Source: Leptolyngbyaceae cyanobacterium RM1_406_9 | GTDB taxonomy: Bacteria > Cyanobacteriota > Cyanobacteriia > Elainellales > Elainellaceae | DNA length: 37,032 nucleotides | Direction: 5' to 3' | Assembly (NCBI GenBank): GCA_012033355.1 | Contig: JAAUQZ010000020.1 | Location: forward strand, 1 to 37,032 | Part shown: positions 9,763-17,025 of the stretch, piece after piece | How positions within the stretch are numbered: the stretch's first letter is position 1 | How the letters are laid out: each line of letters opens with the position of its first letter | Position numbers and translations under genes: made by a program | The notes under the pieces: generated by a model | What the model was told of the DNA's origin: nothing | Database searches by the model: none | What the model saw: only the letters and a program-made list of their open reading frames with translations

Positions 9763-10746
9763 ATGGCTGAAGTGGTTGAACTCAATACTAATGTTGAAGA
9801 AACTTCGGATGTGCTAGAACGATTGCTCACGACGCTGGAGCAGGCGTGTGGAGACTTTCGAGAGCTAGCGACGGAACTGGAGTCGGAAACAGAAGAATTG
9901 CGTCAGGGCGATGAGTTAGATAGCCAGCTAGAAGCGCTGGAGCAAAGTTTATCTGATGCAGATAGTCAACTGGAAACAGCAGAAACAGAACTCACGTCCG
10001 CTTTAGATGAGTTGGAAGGGGCGATCGCCGACATCTCCACCGAACTCGAAGAGGCAAACGGCACCCTCACCGAAATGCGGGGAGAATTTGAAGAACTCAC
10101 CACCGCTATCACCGAATTTGAGACAGAAATGACCGAAGCTCAACAGGCATTAGGCACCTTTGAAGGAGCAGTCACTCAGCTTGAGGATGGCTTAACAGAG
10201 GCAATTCAGACGACTCAGGAAGCCTTTGAAACCCTGGAGCAAACCATCACCGAAGCTGAAACCCAGATAGACACTTTCTCTGAAATTGAAACGGATATTG
10301 ATGAGTTAGTCAGTGAACTGCGCGACACTCATCGAGAAGCGATCGAAACTGACTTTGACGAACTCAGCGAAGAGTTACGAAGCACCCATTCTGAAGCAAT
10401 CACTACTGCCAGTAACGACTGTGAAACTAGCATCAAAGACCTGTTTGAAACCTTCAGCAACTTTGTGAGTGAAGTAATCGAGCAGTATGAACAAGATGTC
10501 ACCGAGACGATCTCAGGACTCGCAGATGAGTGCGAAAACACCCACAAAGTTGCAGTTGGCGAAGCAACAGAAGAAGTGACAGGTGGAGCCGTTGAAGAAA
10601 TTGAAGGTGAAGCGGAAGAAACCAAAGGCGAAATGGAAGAAGCCCTATCTGTAATGAGTGAACTTGACCCACTGACTCAAGAAGTCGTTACCGCTGCAAA
10701 TGTGATGGTTGCTGCTAACACAATGGTCGAAGAAATGCTGGCTTAA
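9763..10746 (+). CDS. Acidic coiled-coil protein 2
   Basis: The protein has 327 aa and is the most acidic of the four coiled-coil proteins, with Glu/Thr-rich heptads over about residues 15-290 (for example LEEANGTLTEMRGEFEELTT). A tandem similarity, DTHREAIETDFDELSEEL then STHSEAITT, is visible near residues 190-215. The last 40 residues become hydrophobic and methionine-rich (VVTAANVMVAANTMVEEML), unlike the coil. There is no signal peptide. The leader GGAGAAACTCATC before the ATG resembles that of coiled-coil gene 4 and of the gene at 15056. The gene is followed directly by an SVxNL-tagged glycine-zipper protein, the same order as in the second module. The function is unknown. Confidence 0.75.
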   Translation: MAEVVELNTNVEETSDVLERLLTTLEQACGDFRELATELESETEELRQGDELDSQLEALEQSLSDADSQLETAETELTSALDELEGAIADISTELEEANGTLTEMRGEFEELTTAITEFETEMTEAQQALGTFEGAVTQLEDGLTEAIQTTQEAFETLEQTITEAETQIDTFSEIETDIDELVSELRDTHREAIETDFDELSEELRSTHSEAITTASNDCETSIKDLFETFSNFVSEVIEQYEQDVTETISGLADECENTHKVAVGEATEEVTGGAVEEIEGEAEETKGEMEEALSVMSELDPLTQEVVTAANVMVAANTMVEEMLA

Positions 10747-10759
10747 GTACATCAAGTTA

Positions 10760-10832
10760 TAGGGTGTGTTAGGCAAAGCTGTAACATACCACCCTAGAAG
10801 GCTTGGGTGCGTTACGCTACCGCTAACACATC
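10760..10832. repeat. Dispersed GGGTGYGTTA inverted repeat
   Basis: The segment holds GGGTGTGTTAGGC, then GTAACATACCACCC, then GGGTGCGTTACGC and GCTAACACATCC. It is a nested inverted repeat of a type common in cyanobacterial spacers. It lies between coiled-coil gene 2 and the first SVxNL gene and would fold in the message. Confidence 0.55.
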
Positions 10833-10890
10833 CGCACCGAATGCAAAACCAACGAAGCAAAAACACAAGTACATAAGGGGAATGAAAACT

Positions 10891-11322
10891 GTGAGCGTAC
10901 AAAATTTAATTAGCCGCATCGAAACAGCTAGAAGTAATCTTCAAGGAGCAAAAACTCAGTTGTTTAGTTCAAGGGCAATAAATCCTGCAAACATCACTAG
11001 CCTTCAAAATCCAGGAACTACGGAACCTTGTACTCCAGAACCTAAACCAGGTAGGGGAGAAGCAATACTGAAGGGGGCTTTGGCCGGTGCAGGGACAGGG
11101 GCTGTGGTTGGTGTAGGGGCTGGAGTAGCAATAGGTGTTGCTCCAGCAGCCACTGGAGTTGGTGCTGTAGCAACACCTATAACCGTCCCTCAAGGTATAG
11201 TTGCAGGTGGAATTATTGGAGCAGGTATAGGGGCTGGAGTAGGAGCAGTTGGCGGCTTACTATACTACGAGATAGATGCTATACCCGATGAGGGATGCCC
11301 TACGTTGCCACCCACACTGTAA
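10891..11322 (+). CDS. SVxNL-tagged glycine-zipper protein
   Basis: I place the start at GTG 10891, not at the upstream codons (10807, or ATG 10882). This gives the N-terminus MSVQNLISRIETAR, which matches MSVDNLMSRIDAAR of the gene at 14106, and it puts AAGGGG ten bases upstream. The product has 143 aa. The tag occupies residues 1-20, then comes a polar, proline-containing linker (30-58). A long glycine/alanine-rich hydrophobic region (60-125) follows, with GxxxG spacing such as GALAGAGTGAVVG and GAGIGAGVGAVGG, typical of membrane-inserting glycine zippers. It follows coiled-coil gene 2. A pore-forming effector or a membrane adaptor are both possible. The function is unknown. Confidence 0.65.
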   Translation: MSVQNLISRIETARSNLQGAKTQLFSSRAINPANITSLQNPGTTEPCTPEPKPGRGEAILKGALAGAGTGAVVGVGAGVAIGVAPAATGVGAVATPITVPQGIVAGGIIGAGIGAGVGAVGGLLYYEIDAIPDEGCPTLPPTL

Positions 11323-11414
11323 TAAACTACTAGTGCAAGTCTGGTTAGTTTTCTCTTGCAGTAAACCTTTTTAATAGAAAGCTAGTAGAGCGGGCATTGC
11401 CTACTCTACAATCA

Positions 11415-11750
11415 AAATTCTGCCTCAGAGCGTGAGTTGTTGAGTTCAGAATATGACGGTTTAGCCTCAGAACCCAAAGTTTCACCTTTGGAAATCAAAA
11501 TTTCTCCTCCAGAACAGAAAATTTATCCTTCGGAGCAGAAAACTTTGGGATCAAAGCAGTAAATTTCTCCTGCGGAAGTCAAAATTTCTCCTTCAAAGGC
11601 TAAAACTTTGGGTTCAGAGTAGTAAATTTTGAGGCCGGAATAGCAAATTTCAGGTTCAGAAGCTCAATGGTTGCGATCACCACTCAAAAATTTCTTCTCT
11701 AAACAGCAACGATTGAGTTCAAAATGCCATCGTTCGGGTTTCCAAGCTTG
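11415..11750. repeat. Degenerate 21-bp tandem repeat array (about 16 units)
   Basis: The 430-bp gap between the first and second modules is almost filled by units of exactly 21 bases. The best ones (11499-11666) begin AATTTCTCC or AACTTTGGG and end in GAA, GTA or CAA. I count sixteen uninterrupted units in phase from 11415 to 11750, diverging at both ends. In one frame the core would read as seven-residue NFSFxxx-like repeats, but stops interrupt it and no start or ribosome site is evident, so it is treated as non-coding. Two helical turns per unit would put every unit on the same DNA face, as in protein-binding arrays; this is inference. The next gene's leader begins right after it. Confidence 0.8.
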
Positions 11751-11805
11751 AACCTTGAAAGTTTCTAAGTCCAGCATTTCTCACAATTCATTAGAGGTAA
11801 TTACC

Positions 11806-12726
11806 ATGAGTGAAGCAACCAGTTCTTTGGAACAGTTAGCAACGGATTTACCTGAAAAACTGAGGCTTCTCACCGAGGAAGCAAGTGCAGTTCAGGAGGA
11901 AATCAATACGTTTGAAGAAAGTTTGAGTGGAATGCAGGAGGAGTTTAGCGGACTAATCGATCAAATTGAAACCAGTTTGGATGAGTTGCAATCGGAAGTA
12001 ACAGAGCATCAGACCGAACTGACCGAAAGTATCTCTGATTTGGGCAGTGAATTTGAGAATTTGCAGAGTGAGGTGATGAGCGATCGCACTGAACTTGAAA
12101 CCGAACTGCAAGAAGCTCAAACCAAACTCACCGAACTCAATACCAGTCTAGAAGAAGGGCTATCATCTCTTTCAACTGCGGGTGAAACGGCTCTCAATAC
12201 CTTGAATGAGGGGCAGGGCAAACTTCAGGGTGGTCAGCAGCAGCTTGATCAGGTGGTAGATACGGTTGAGGAAAGTGTAGATACGGCTCAACAGGTAATT
12301 GGAACGGCAACGAGTGCGATCGCCGAAGATATTTCTCAAGCGACCGATGCTTTAGAGGAAGCCAACAGAGAAATCGATACCGCAGTACAGGAAGTGGTAG
12401 ACGAACTTTCTAACTTAGATGAGTTAAGTAATGAGTTGACTACTCTTCAAGACAGCACCGTCCAGACCGAAATCAATTCTTTACTGGAGACAGCCAGAGA
12501 ATCAGTTGACACTCTGGGAACCAACATTGAAGATGCCCTGGAAAAAGTCACTAGTGCTGTTCAAGAAACGGGTTCAGAATTGTCTGGTACGGAGGTCAAC
12601 ATCTCCGCTGAGCGGGAAGAGTTGAGCGGTTTAGTCGATCAGCTACGAGAGTTAATCGAACCGCTGCGCCAGGGTGTCACCAGTGCCCAAGATGCGGCGG
12701 ACAAGCTGGGCATTCCCTGGGGGTAA
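11806..12726 (+). CDS. Acidic coiled-coil protein 3
   Basis: The ATG at 11806 follows TTAGAGGTAATTACC and is preferred over an in-frame TTG at 11755. The product has 306 aa, is acidic and is helical throughout, with heptad stretches such as LQSEVTEHQTELTESISDLG (about residues 50-70) and a glycine/glutamine break near 135-145 (EGQGKLQGGQQQ). The C-terminus ends in a short hydrophobic KLGIPWG. There is no signal or membrane segment. It opens the second module (coiled coil, coiled coil, SVxNL protein), and composition and length match coiled-coil protein 1. The function is unknown. Confidence 0.75.
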   Translation: MSEATSSLEQLATDLPEKLRLLTEEASAVQEEINTFEESLSGMQEEFSGLIDQIETSLDELQSEVTEHQTELTESISDLGSEFENLQSEVMSDRTELETELQEAQTKLTELNTSLEEGLSSLSTAGETALNTLNEGQGKLQGGQQQLDQVVDTVEESVDTAQQVIGTATSAIAEDISQATDALEEANREIDTAVQEVVDELSNLDELSNELTTLQDSTVQTEINSLLETARESVDTLGTNIEDALEKVTSAVQETGSELSGTEVNISAEREELSGLVDQLRELIEPLRQGVTSAQDAADKLGIPWG

Positions 12727-12861
12727 GGAACGTGCAAACTGCCTCTACAAAATTCATGGCTTAAACCAGTACATCGTGTGAATTACCCTAATTAAGACCT
12801 TACACCAGTGGCAGCAGGTGTTGCACTAGCGCCTTGAGATCAATCTCAGGCTCAAAGCTGA

Positions 12862-12953
12862 AACTCGTTAAAACGAGTTGGAATGGTCTTCTAGTCCGCG
12901 TTTGAGTCAGTTTCAATTGACTTAAGCTGTTAGCCCGGAATTGATTCCAGGGC
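12862..12953. repeat. Dispersed hairpin repeat between coiled-coil genes 3 and 4
   Basis: The 286-bp spacer 12727-13012 holds a perfect AACTCGTT-AA-AACGAGTT hairpin (12862-12879) and an imperfect GCCCGGAATTGATTCCAGGGC-type stem (12933-12953). Near its start is a half copy of the GTAGGGGC/GCCCCTAC element (about 12733-12750). No gene is seen in the spacer. Confidence 0.5.
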
Positions 12954-13012
12954 GGGGCATTGGGTAACAAATTAGTTCGGTGCAAGATCTCAGCTAACTA
13001 AGGAGAAAACTC

Positions 13013-13897
13013 ATGAGTGACTTACAAACCCTTGCGGGTGAAACCGTTAACAAGCTTTCAACACTGGCAGATGCCACCGAAACAACTCAGACTAAACTCA
13101 CCGATGTCAAAACTGAACTCACTCGAATTCGGCAGGCGGTTGATGAGGCTTGGGAAACCCTGAGCGATCGCGCTCAATCCCTCATCGAACAGGTAAACGA
13201 AGGCAAAACAGAACTTGCGGCTGAAGTAGAGACTGTCACTCAGGTAATTACTCAGCTAAAGCAAACCATCGACACCACGCAAAGTGAGTTAACCCAGGAA
13301 TTGGAAACAACGAAGGGGGCGATCGCCGCCATCGACGATAGGCTAGCCGAACTGGACATGGAAAGTGACATCACCGAAGCCGAGGAAGCCCTGAGTAACC
13401 TGGGTGAGAAGGAAATTGGCACTGAAGTTGAAGAAGCGATCGGGCAGGCGATCGAAGAACTCAACGGCTTCAATGGCGAACTCACTGCCTTTGAATCGAG
13501 CTTGGAAGGTCAGGTAGATGGGCTGGAATCTACCATCACTGAGCAGGCTGTACCTGCTATTGAAGGCGGAGCGCAATCCATCTCTGATCATTTTGATACT
13601 GCAATTGAACACTTCAACACTTCCATTCAAACGGTTTCAGACGGCATGGAGGAGTCTATTCAAGGATTGACGGAGGAAGTTAGCACCTCACAGGATGAGT
13701 TGTTGACCGAATTGGAAGGCACTGGCACTCAACTTGATGAGATGATGACCCAGTTGGAAGGAGCTATTGAAACGGCAAAAACCAGTGTCGTAGATGCTAC
13801 AGAAGCTCTGGTAGAAGGCATTGAACTCAGCAATGAGAGCTGTCAAAAAGCAGTAGAAGTGCTAACGGAATCCAGAGACGCTTTGGAAGCAATCTAA
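13013..13897 (+). CDS. Acidic coiled-coil protein 4
   Basis: The protein has 294 aa. AAGGAGAAAACTC directly precedes the ATG, giving a strong ribosome site. It is acidic and helical, with heptads over about residues 10-110 and 150-270 and a shorter linker around 115-135 (AELDMESDITEAEEALSNLG). Its start MSDLQTL resembles MSDITDL of coiled-coil protein 1. It precedes the toxin-like SVxNL gene at 14106, as coiled-coil gene 2 precedes the glycine-zipper gene at 10891. An accessory or carrier role for that protein is a reasonable inference from position only. The function is unknown. Confidence 0.75.
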   Translation: MSDLQTLAGETVNKLSTLADATETTQTKLTDVKTELTRIRQAVDEAWETLSDRAQSLIEQVNEGKTELAAEVETVTQVITQLKQTIDTTQSELTQELETTKGAIAAIDDRLAELDMESDITEAEEALSNLGEKEIGTEVEEAIGQAIEELNGFNGELTAFESSLEGQVDGLESTITEQAVPAIEGGAQSISDHFDTAIEHFNTSIQTVSDGMEESIQGLTEEVSTSQDELLTELEGTGTQLDEMMTQLEGAIETAKTSVVDATEALVEGIELSNESCQKAVEVLTESRDALEAI

Positions 13898-13914
13898 CTT
13901 CCTAGACATCTAAA

Positions 13915-14018
13915 CTCGTTCCGAGGCTCTGTCCTAGAATACAGGCTTAGAGGTGCTTCCTGAAAATCAAGTGGCAGAGCCACTCAAAAGGCATTCCCAA
14001 GTGAAGCCTGGGAACGAG
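13915..14018. repeat. REP family copy B (CTCGTTCC ... GGAACGAG)
   Basis: The outer inverted ends CTCGTTCC (13915-13922) and GGAACGAG enclose inner stems including GTGGCAGAGCCAC and a diverged CCCAAGTGAAGCCTGGG. It is the same family as 9615-9712 but more decayed. It lies between coiled-coil gene 4 and the toxin-like gene. Confidence 0.65.
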
Positions 14019-14105
14019 GAAACCTTCAAAACAAAGATTGAGGAACTTGGCGAAACCAGCATAGCACTAGCTTGTCTTTGTTTACCTATTAAGAAGACTG
14101 AGATC

Positions 14106-14981
14106 ATGAGTGTAGATAATTTAATGTCTCGTATTGATGCAGCGAGAGATCGAGTCCGAGAAGTCAGAGAAGAGGCGCTTGCAGCCACTGGTGGCATTAA
14201 AGGAATAATAGCGGCATCACTAATACTTGAGTGGCAAGCTAGTAAGGTGACCTATGAGCTAAAGGAGGATCATAAGAAGATCACAGCGAGAAATAGAAGT
14301 GCATTTATGAGAGAACAACGACATCTTGCTGCCGATCCGTCCCATCCATTACATGGTCTCCTCAATGACGGCAGATATCATGCAAAGCCAGTAGCTTTAC
14401 AGGCAGGTCACACTGTAACTCGTGATGGTCTGGTTAAATCGCTTAGTGGTGAGCTAGAGACATTTGCGTTGGAGGAGGCAATTCCCAACAATTATGATAG
14501 TCGTGCGGAAGGGCGAGGAGAGGTACTCAAGAAAACAGTTCTAGACATTGGCGGTTCTCCTGTCGAACTGACAACTGCACGGATACTCGCAGGAACTGGC
14601 TTAGTCAACGTTAACATAGTCGCAAATGCTCCGGAGCGTCCAGGAGTGCCTGCGTCTAATTCCCTTTTCACTGAGTCTATACCGGATGCTGCTGGAAGCA
14701 GCCAACTTCGAGGCATTCTTCGAGGAGGAAGTAAAGCTTTGGGACCGCTGGGTGCAGCCGTGGATCTTTATTATCTTGGTGATGCGATCGCGAAAGACAG
14801 TGGCACTTTTGGAGAAAACACTAGGACAACCGTAGGTGGAATTGCAGGAGGCTGGGGTGGTGCCGCTGCTGGAGCCGCAATTGGTTCTTTGATCTTTCCA
14901 GGTGTTGGCACAGTTGTGGGAGGCATTATTGGAGGAGTTGGTGGTGGTTTGCTAGGTGAATCTATAGGCGGGCTTTTCTAG
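14106..14981 (+). CDS. SVxNL-tagged protein with polymorphic-toxin-like core and glycine-zipper C-terminus
   Basis: The ATG at 14106 is chosen because it gives MSVDNLMSRIDAAR, matching the gene at 10891; an in-frame start at 13953 would place a repeat inside the protein. The product has 291 aa. Residues 1-22 are the tag and 25-75 are helical. Residues 88-180 carry a core with YHAKPVALQAGH (91-102), an acidic ELETFALEEA, VLDIGG-PVE (145-154), TARI and ANAPERPG (173-180). The order LQAGH, then DIGG.PVE, then ANAP recalls, from memory, C-terminal domains of bacterial polymorphic toxins; this needs a profile search. Residues 212-291 form a glycine-zipper tail (GGIAGGWGGAAAGAAIG, GGIIGGVGGGLLG). 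It follows coiled-coil gene 4 and precedes the gene at 15056. A toxin role is inference. Confidence 0.65.
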   Translation: MSVDNLMSRIDAARDRVREVREEALAATGGIKGIIAASLILEWQASKVTYELKEDHKKITARNRSAFMREQRHLAADPSHPLHGLLNDGRYHAKPVALQAGHTVTRDGLVKSLSGELETFALEEAIPNNYDSRAEGRGEVLKKTVLDIGGSPVELTTARILAGTGLVNVNIVANAPERPGVPASNSLFTESIPDAAGSSQLRGILRGGSKALGPLGAAVDLYYLGDAIAKDSGTFGENTRTTVGGIAGGWGGAAAGAAIGSLIFPGVGTVVGGIIGGVGGGLLGESIGGLF

Positions 14982-15055
14982 GGAGATACTCGAAATGCCT
15001 GATAGACGATGAGCAGCTTTTGAACTTGAACATTGAGTAATTAGGTGGAAAACTC

Positions 15056-15757
15056 ATGAATAAAACTGTTGATATGCGACAATTTGAGCTTGTTTTGGCG
15101 GTAGAGAAACATAATCCAGTACTTCTGAATCCTGAAGTCCTAAAAACCAAAGGAATCATTCCTCCTCATTGGGAGTTGGCTCAGCCACCGACCTATAACG
15201 AAGGTGTTGCTTTAACGATCTTCCAAAATGGAGTGTATATTGCTCATAGAGGCAATGCGATCGCCTTCTTCGAGGACATTAGAGTAAAAACTCTCGATGA
15301 GTTAGAAGTCCCTGAAGTAGTTTACAGATATGTTGAAAAGCTGCCACAGGAATACTATCAGGCAGTAGGGCTGAACCTGGAAGGGCATACTTTATTTGAT
15401 GGTAAGGATACAGCAAAAAGTTATCTTCAGGAGATATTTTCTAGTGGCGATCGCACCCATCCCTCTGATCAAAATCTGGTGCAAGCGATCGCCAACTTCA
15501 TTTACAAGATTAATAGAGGAGTAATGACTCTCACAGTGCGAAATACAGAGCTACAGCTTTCAGAAACAGAACAGACTCCAGTACTTCTGTTTGCTGCCAA
15601 CTTTCATCGTGATTTGTCTAAAATCCCTGAAGCAGAACGAGTTCAGGAATTATCTGAAACGATTGAGAATTGGCGGGACGATGTAGAAACCTATCAAGAT
15701 ATTGTCAACAACAAATTCTTGGCTCAAGACAACAGGTTAGCAAGTTCTGCTTACTAA
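15056..15757 (+). CDS. Uncharacterised 233-aa protein downstream of the toxin-like gene
   Basis: TTAGGTGGAAAACTC precedes the ATG and resembles the leaders of coiled-coil genes 2 and 4. There is no signal peptide or membrane segment. The N-terminal half has a distinctive block (FELVLAVEKHNP, GIIPPHWELAQPP, IFQNGVYI) that I associate from memory with an uncharacterised family common in cyanobacteria. The C-terminal half is mixed helix and strand. It sits 74 bp after the toxin-like gene, the usual place for an immunity gene. A family this widespread could equally be an unrelated passenger or a structural part of the system. The function is unknown. Confidence 0.65.
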   Translation: MNKTVDMRQFELVLAVEKHNPVLLNPEVLKTKGIIPPHWELAQPPTYNEGVALTIFQNGVYIAHRGNAIAFFEDIRVKTLDELEVPEVVYRYVEKLPQEYYQAVGLNLEGHTLFDGKDTAKSYLQEIFSSGDRTHPSDQNLVQAIANFIYKINRGVMTLTVRNTELQLSETEQTPVLLFAANFHRDLSKIPEAERVQELSETIENWRDDVETYQDIVNNKFLAQDNRLASSAY

Positions 15758-15784
15758 GCAAGATTTATGCTTGACAAAATATTT

Positions 15785-16020
15785 CTACTGTTGGAGTGGA
15801 ATCTGAATGATAAATTCAGTGCCTTTTCCAGGAGTTGAGAAACAGGTCGATTTGCCGCCATGTTTCTCAGTAATGATTTAATAGCGATCGCCACTTCTAT
15901 TCACGCTGCATCCATTACAGCGGTGCGAATGGTAATCGTCGGAGAAGTCCTTTACTCCCAGTCATCGATTACGGGTTGATTGTCATTCCCTCCCTGGACT
16001 CTCCAACCGCATCAAGCGTT
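15785..16020 (-). pseudogene. Remnant of a histidine kinase ATPase domain
   Basis: Read on the minus strand, fragments of a kinase catalytic domain appear in order: NA...(NAID-like), GGNDNQPVIDDWE, then SPTITIRTAVMDAA, IEVAIA, and after a deletion IITEKHGGKSTCFSTPGKGTEF with the terminal IQIPLQQ and TAG at 15785-15787. Internal stops and at least two frame changes interrupt it, and the DxGxG and GxGxG boxes between IEVAIA and IITEKHGG are missing. No upstream dimerisation domain is found. It is therefore a decayed 3' end of a sensor kinase gene. Confidence 0.75.
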
Positions 16021-16166
16021 CACTGGAGCGTGGGTCATTAATATCCAGATCTTGAGTGTGTATCCGCTTATGAGAGAAGCTGCTGAACAGGAAACTCCAA
16101 CACAAACCAAATACAGCCCGTCCTGGTTCAACTTACAGCAATTGTCAGATGAGCAAGCTACGACGG

Positions 16167-16194
16167 GTAGGGGCAGTTTGCGAACTGCTCCTAC
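16167..16194. repeat. GTAGGGGC...GCTCCTAC palindrome
   Basis: This is an imperfect palindrome with GTAGGGGCAGTT and AACTGCTCCTAC arms around TGCG. The same family occurs at 28473-28499 (GTAGGGGCGGTT...) and, in a variant form, at 36857-36884. Confidence 0.6.
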
Positions 16195-16211
16195 AAAATT
16201 TTGTGGTCACT

Positions 16212-16490
16212 TTAATCTTCGGAAAAGCACTCGTTGATAATTTGCGTCAAAGCTTGGTCGAGGGCTTGCCGAGTTCGAGCCTTTGCTGAGCGCAGCAGTT
16301 GCTTGAGTTTTGACCTGCCGCGTGGCTTGGGTTCAATTTTGCCTGTTTTGCGTTGGTGCCGTCTTAAATCTCGAATGAACAACAAACTCACCTTAAACCG
16401 TTTTGCCAATTGTTCTTGCGATCCTTCTTTCGCTTCATAAGCTTCCAGGATGCGTTGCCGTAAATCAACCGATAGAGGGGCAGGTATAAG
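16212..16490 (-). pseudogene. IS630-family transposase, N-terminal remnant
   Basis: Read on the minus strand, the segment encodes PAPLSVDLRQRILEAYEAKE, then GSQEQLAKRFKVS, FIRDLRRHQRKTG and PKPRGRS. This is the helix-turn-helix N-terminus of IS630-type transposases, which should begin MPAPLS; here the start codon is replaced by ATA. The tail LDQALTQIINECFSED is out of character, and the DDE catalytic domain is absent. The frame is fused upstream to unrelated sequence (16495-16681). It is a dead insertion-sequence remnant. Confidence 0.7.
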
Positions 16491-16494
16491 CGGC

Positions 16495-16681
16495 AAGTTC
16501 TTAGCTATTTGAGTTCGCCGTAAAATTACCACACTATGGCTTATCCAATCAAGAACTGCTGTAAGCCTTAGTTCCAGTCGCTGCATTTTGTCGCCGCCCC
16601 GGACTTTGTTTACGGCTTTGCGATAAAACACCGCTAATTCCTCTGGAGTTTGCAGGGGTTCAGGCTTAAGCGAAGCGTCTT
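16495..16681 (-). pseudogene. Remnant of an unidentified gene, possibly the N-terminus of an ATPase
   Basis: The minus strand reads KPEPLQTPEELAVFYRKAVN, then KVRGGDKMQRLELRL and AVLDWISHSVV, open and in frame with the IS630 remnant downstream. The pattern 'EEL..FY......RG.D....L...L' recalls N-termini of STAND/AAA-type ATPases, but no P-loop follows because the transposase remnant takes over. The identity is a guess; the coding-like character is clear. Confidence 0.35.
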
Positions 16682-16885
16682 GTAGACATCAAAAAGGGTG
16701 GCTGCCGGAGTGATTTGCATGACAAACAGGGAAGCAGCGGGGCACAAATGCAGCTATCAGCCTACCTCAAGTTCTATTTCTAGATTGCTCCTGTTTTCAT
16801 CGTTGAGCCTGAAAGATAGATTTTATCCAAACGCTTGAAGCTTAGCCTGATTAAATATTGAATATTAGAACGACAAGTTTAAGAT

Positions 16886-16912
16886 GTTGGGTTTCGCTTT
16901 GCTTCACCCAAC
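16886..16912. repeat. GTTGGGT...ACCCAAC inverted repeat
   Basis: These short inverted arms (16886-16892 and 16906-16912) are followed by CTAC. The same family appears twice at 33960-34048. It is a dispersed intergenic repeat in cyanobacteria. Confidence 0.5.
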
Positions 16913-16921
16913 CTACTTCAC

Positions 16922-17025
16922 TATAGCGCTCCGCGCTTGGATAACTAACGGTTGTTTTGTGAGAGCCGCGCTGAGCGCGGCTCTCACAAAACAACCTGTA
17001 CTACACGCAACTGAGAATTGCTATA
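16922..17025. mobile_element. MITE-like element with a perfect 47-bp central palindrome
   Basis: The element is bounded by TATAGC (16922) and GCTATA (ending 17025). Its core 16950-16996 is a perfect palindrome with two 23-base arms (GGTTGTTTTGTGAGAGCCGC...) around one G. It has no coding capacity, is about 104 bp long and cuts the 3' end of the conserved gene at 17026. The end motif TATAGC is shared with the element at 25174-25270, although the cores differ. Confidence 0.65.

Noticed and set aside
10807-10890. Longer N-terminus for the glycine-zipper protein
   Set aside because: It would translate part of a dispersed repeat; the GTG at 10891 gives the conserved tag and correct Shine-Dalgarno spacing.
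11415-11750. CRISPR array
   Set aside because: Units are contiguous 21-mers without unique spacers, and no cas gene is present.
12800-12985. A 61-aa open frame on the minus strand in the spacer between coiled-coil genes 3 and 4
   Set aside because: It reads through hairpin repeats and has no ribosome site or recognisable motif.
8384-15757. Calling the island a type VI or type VII secretion system
   Set aside because: No sheath, VgrG, PAAR, EssC-type ATPase or WXG100 gene is visible. Only the tag/partner logic is similar.
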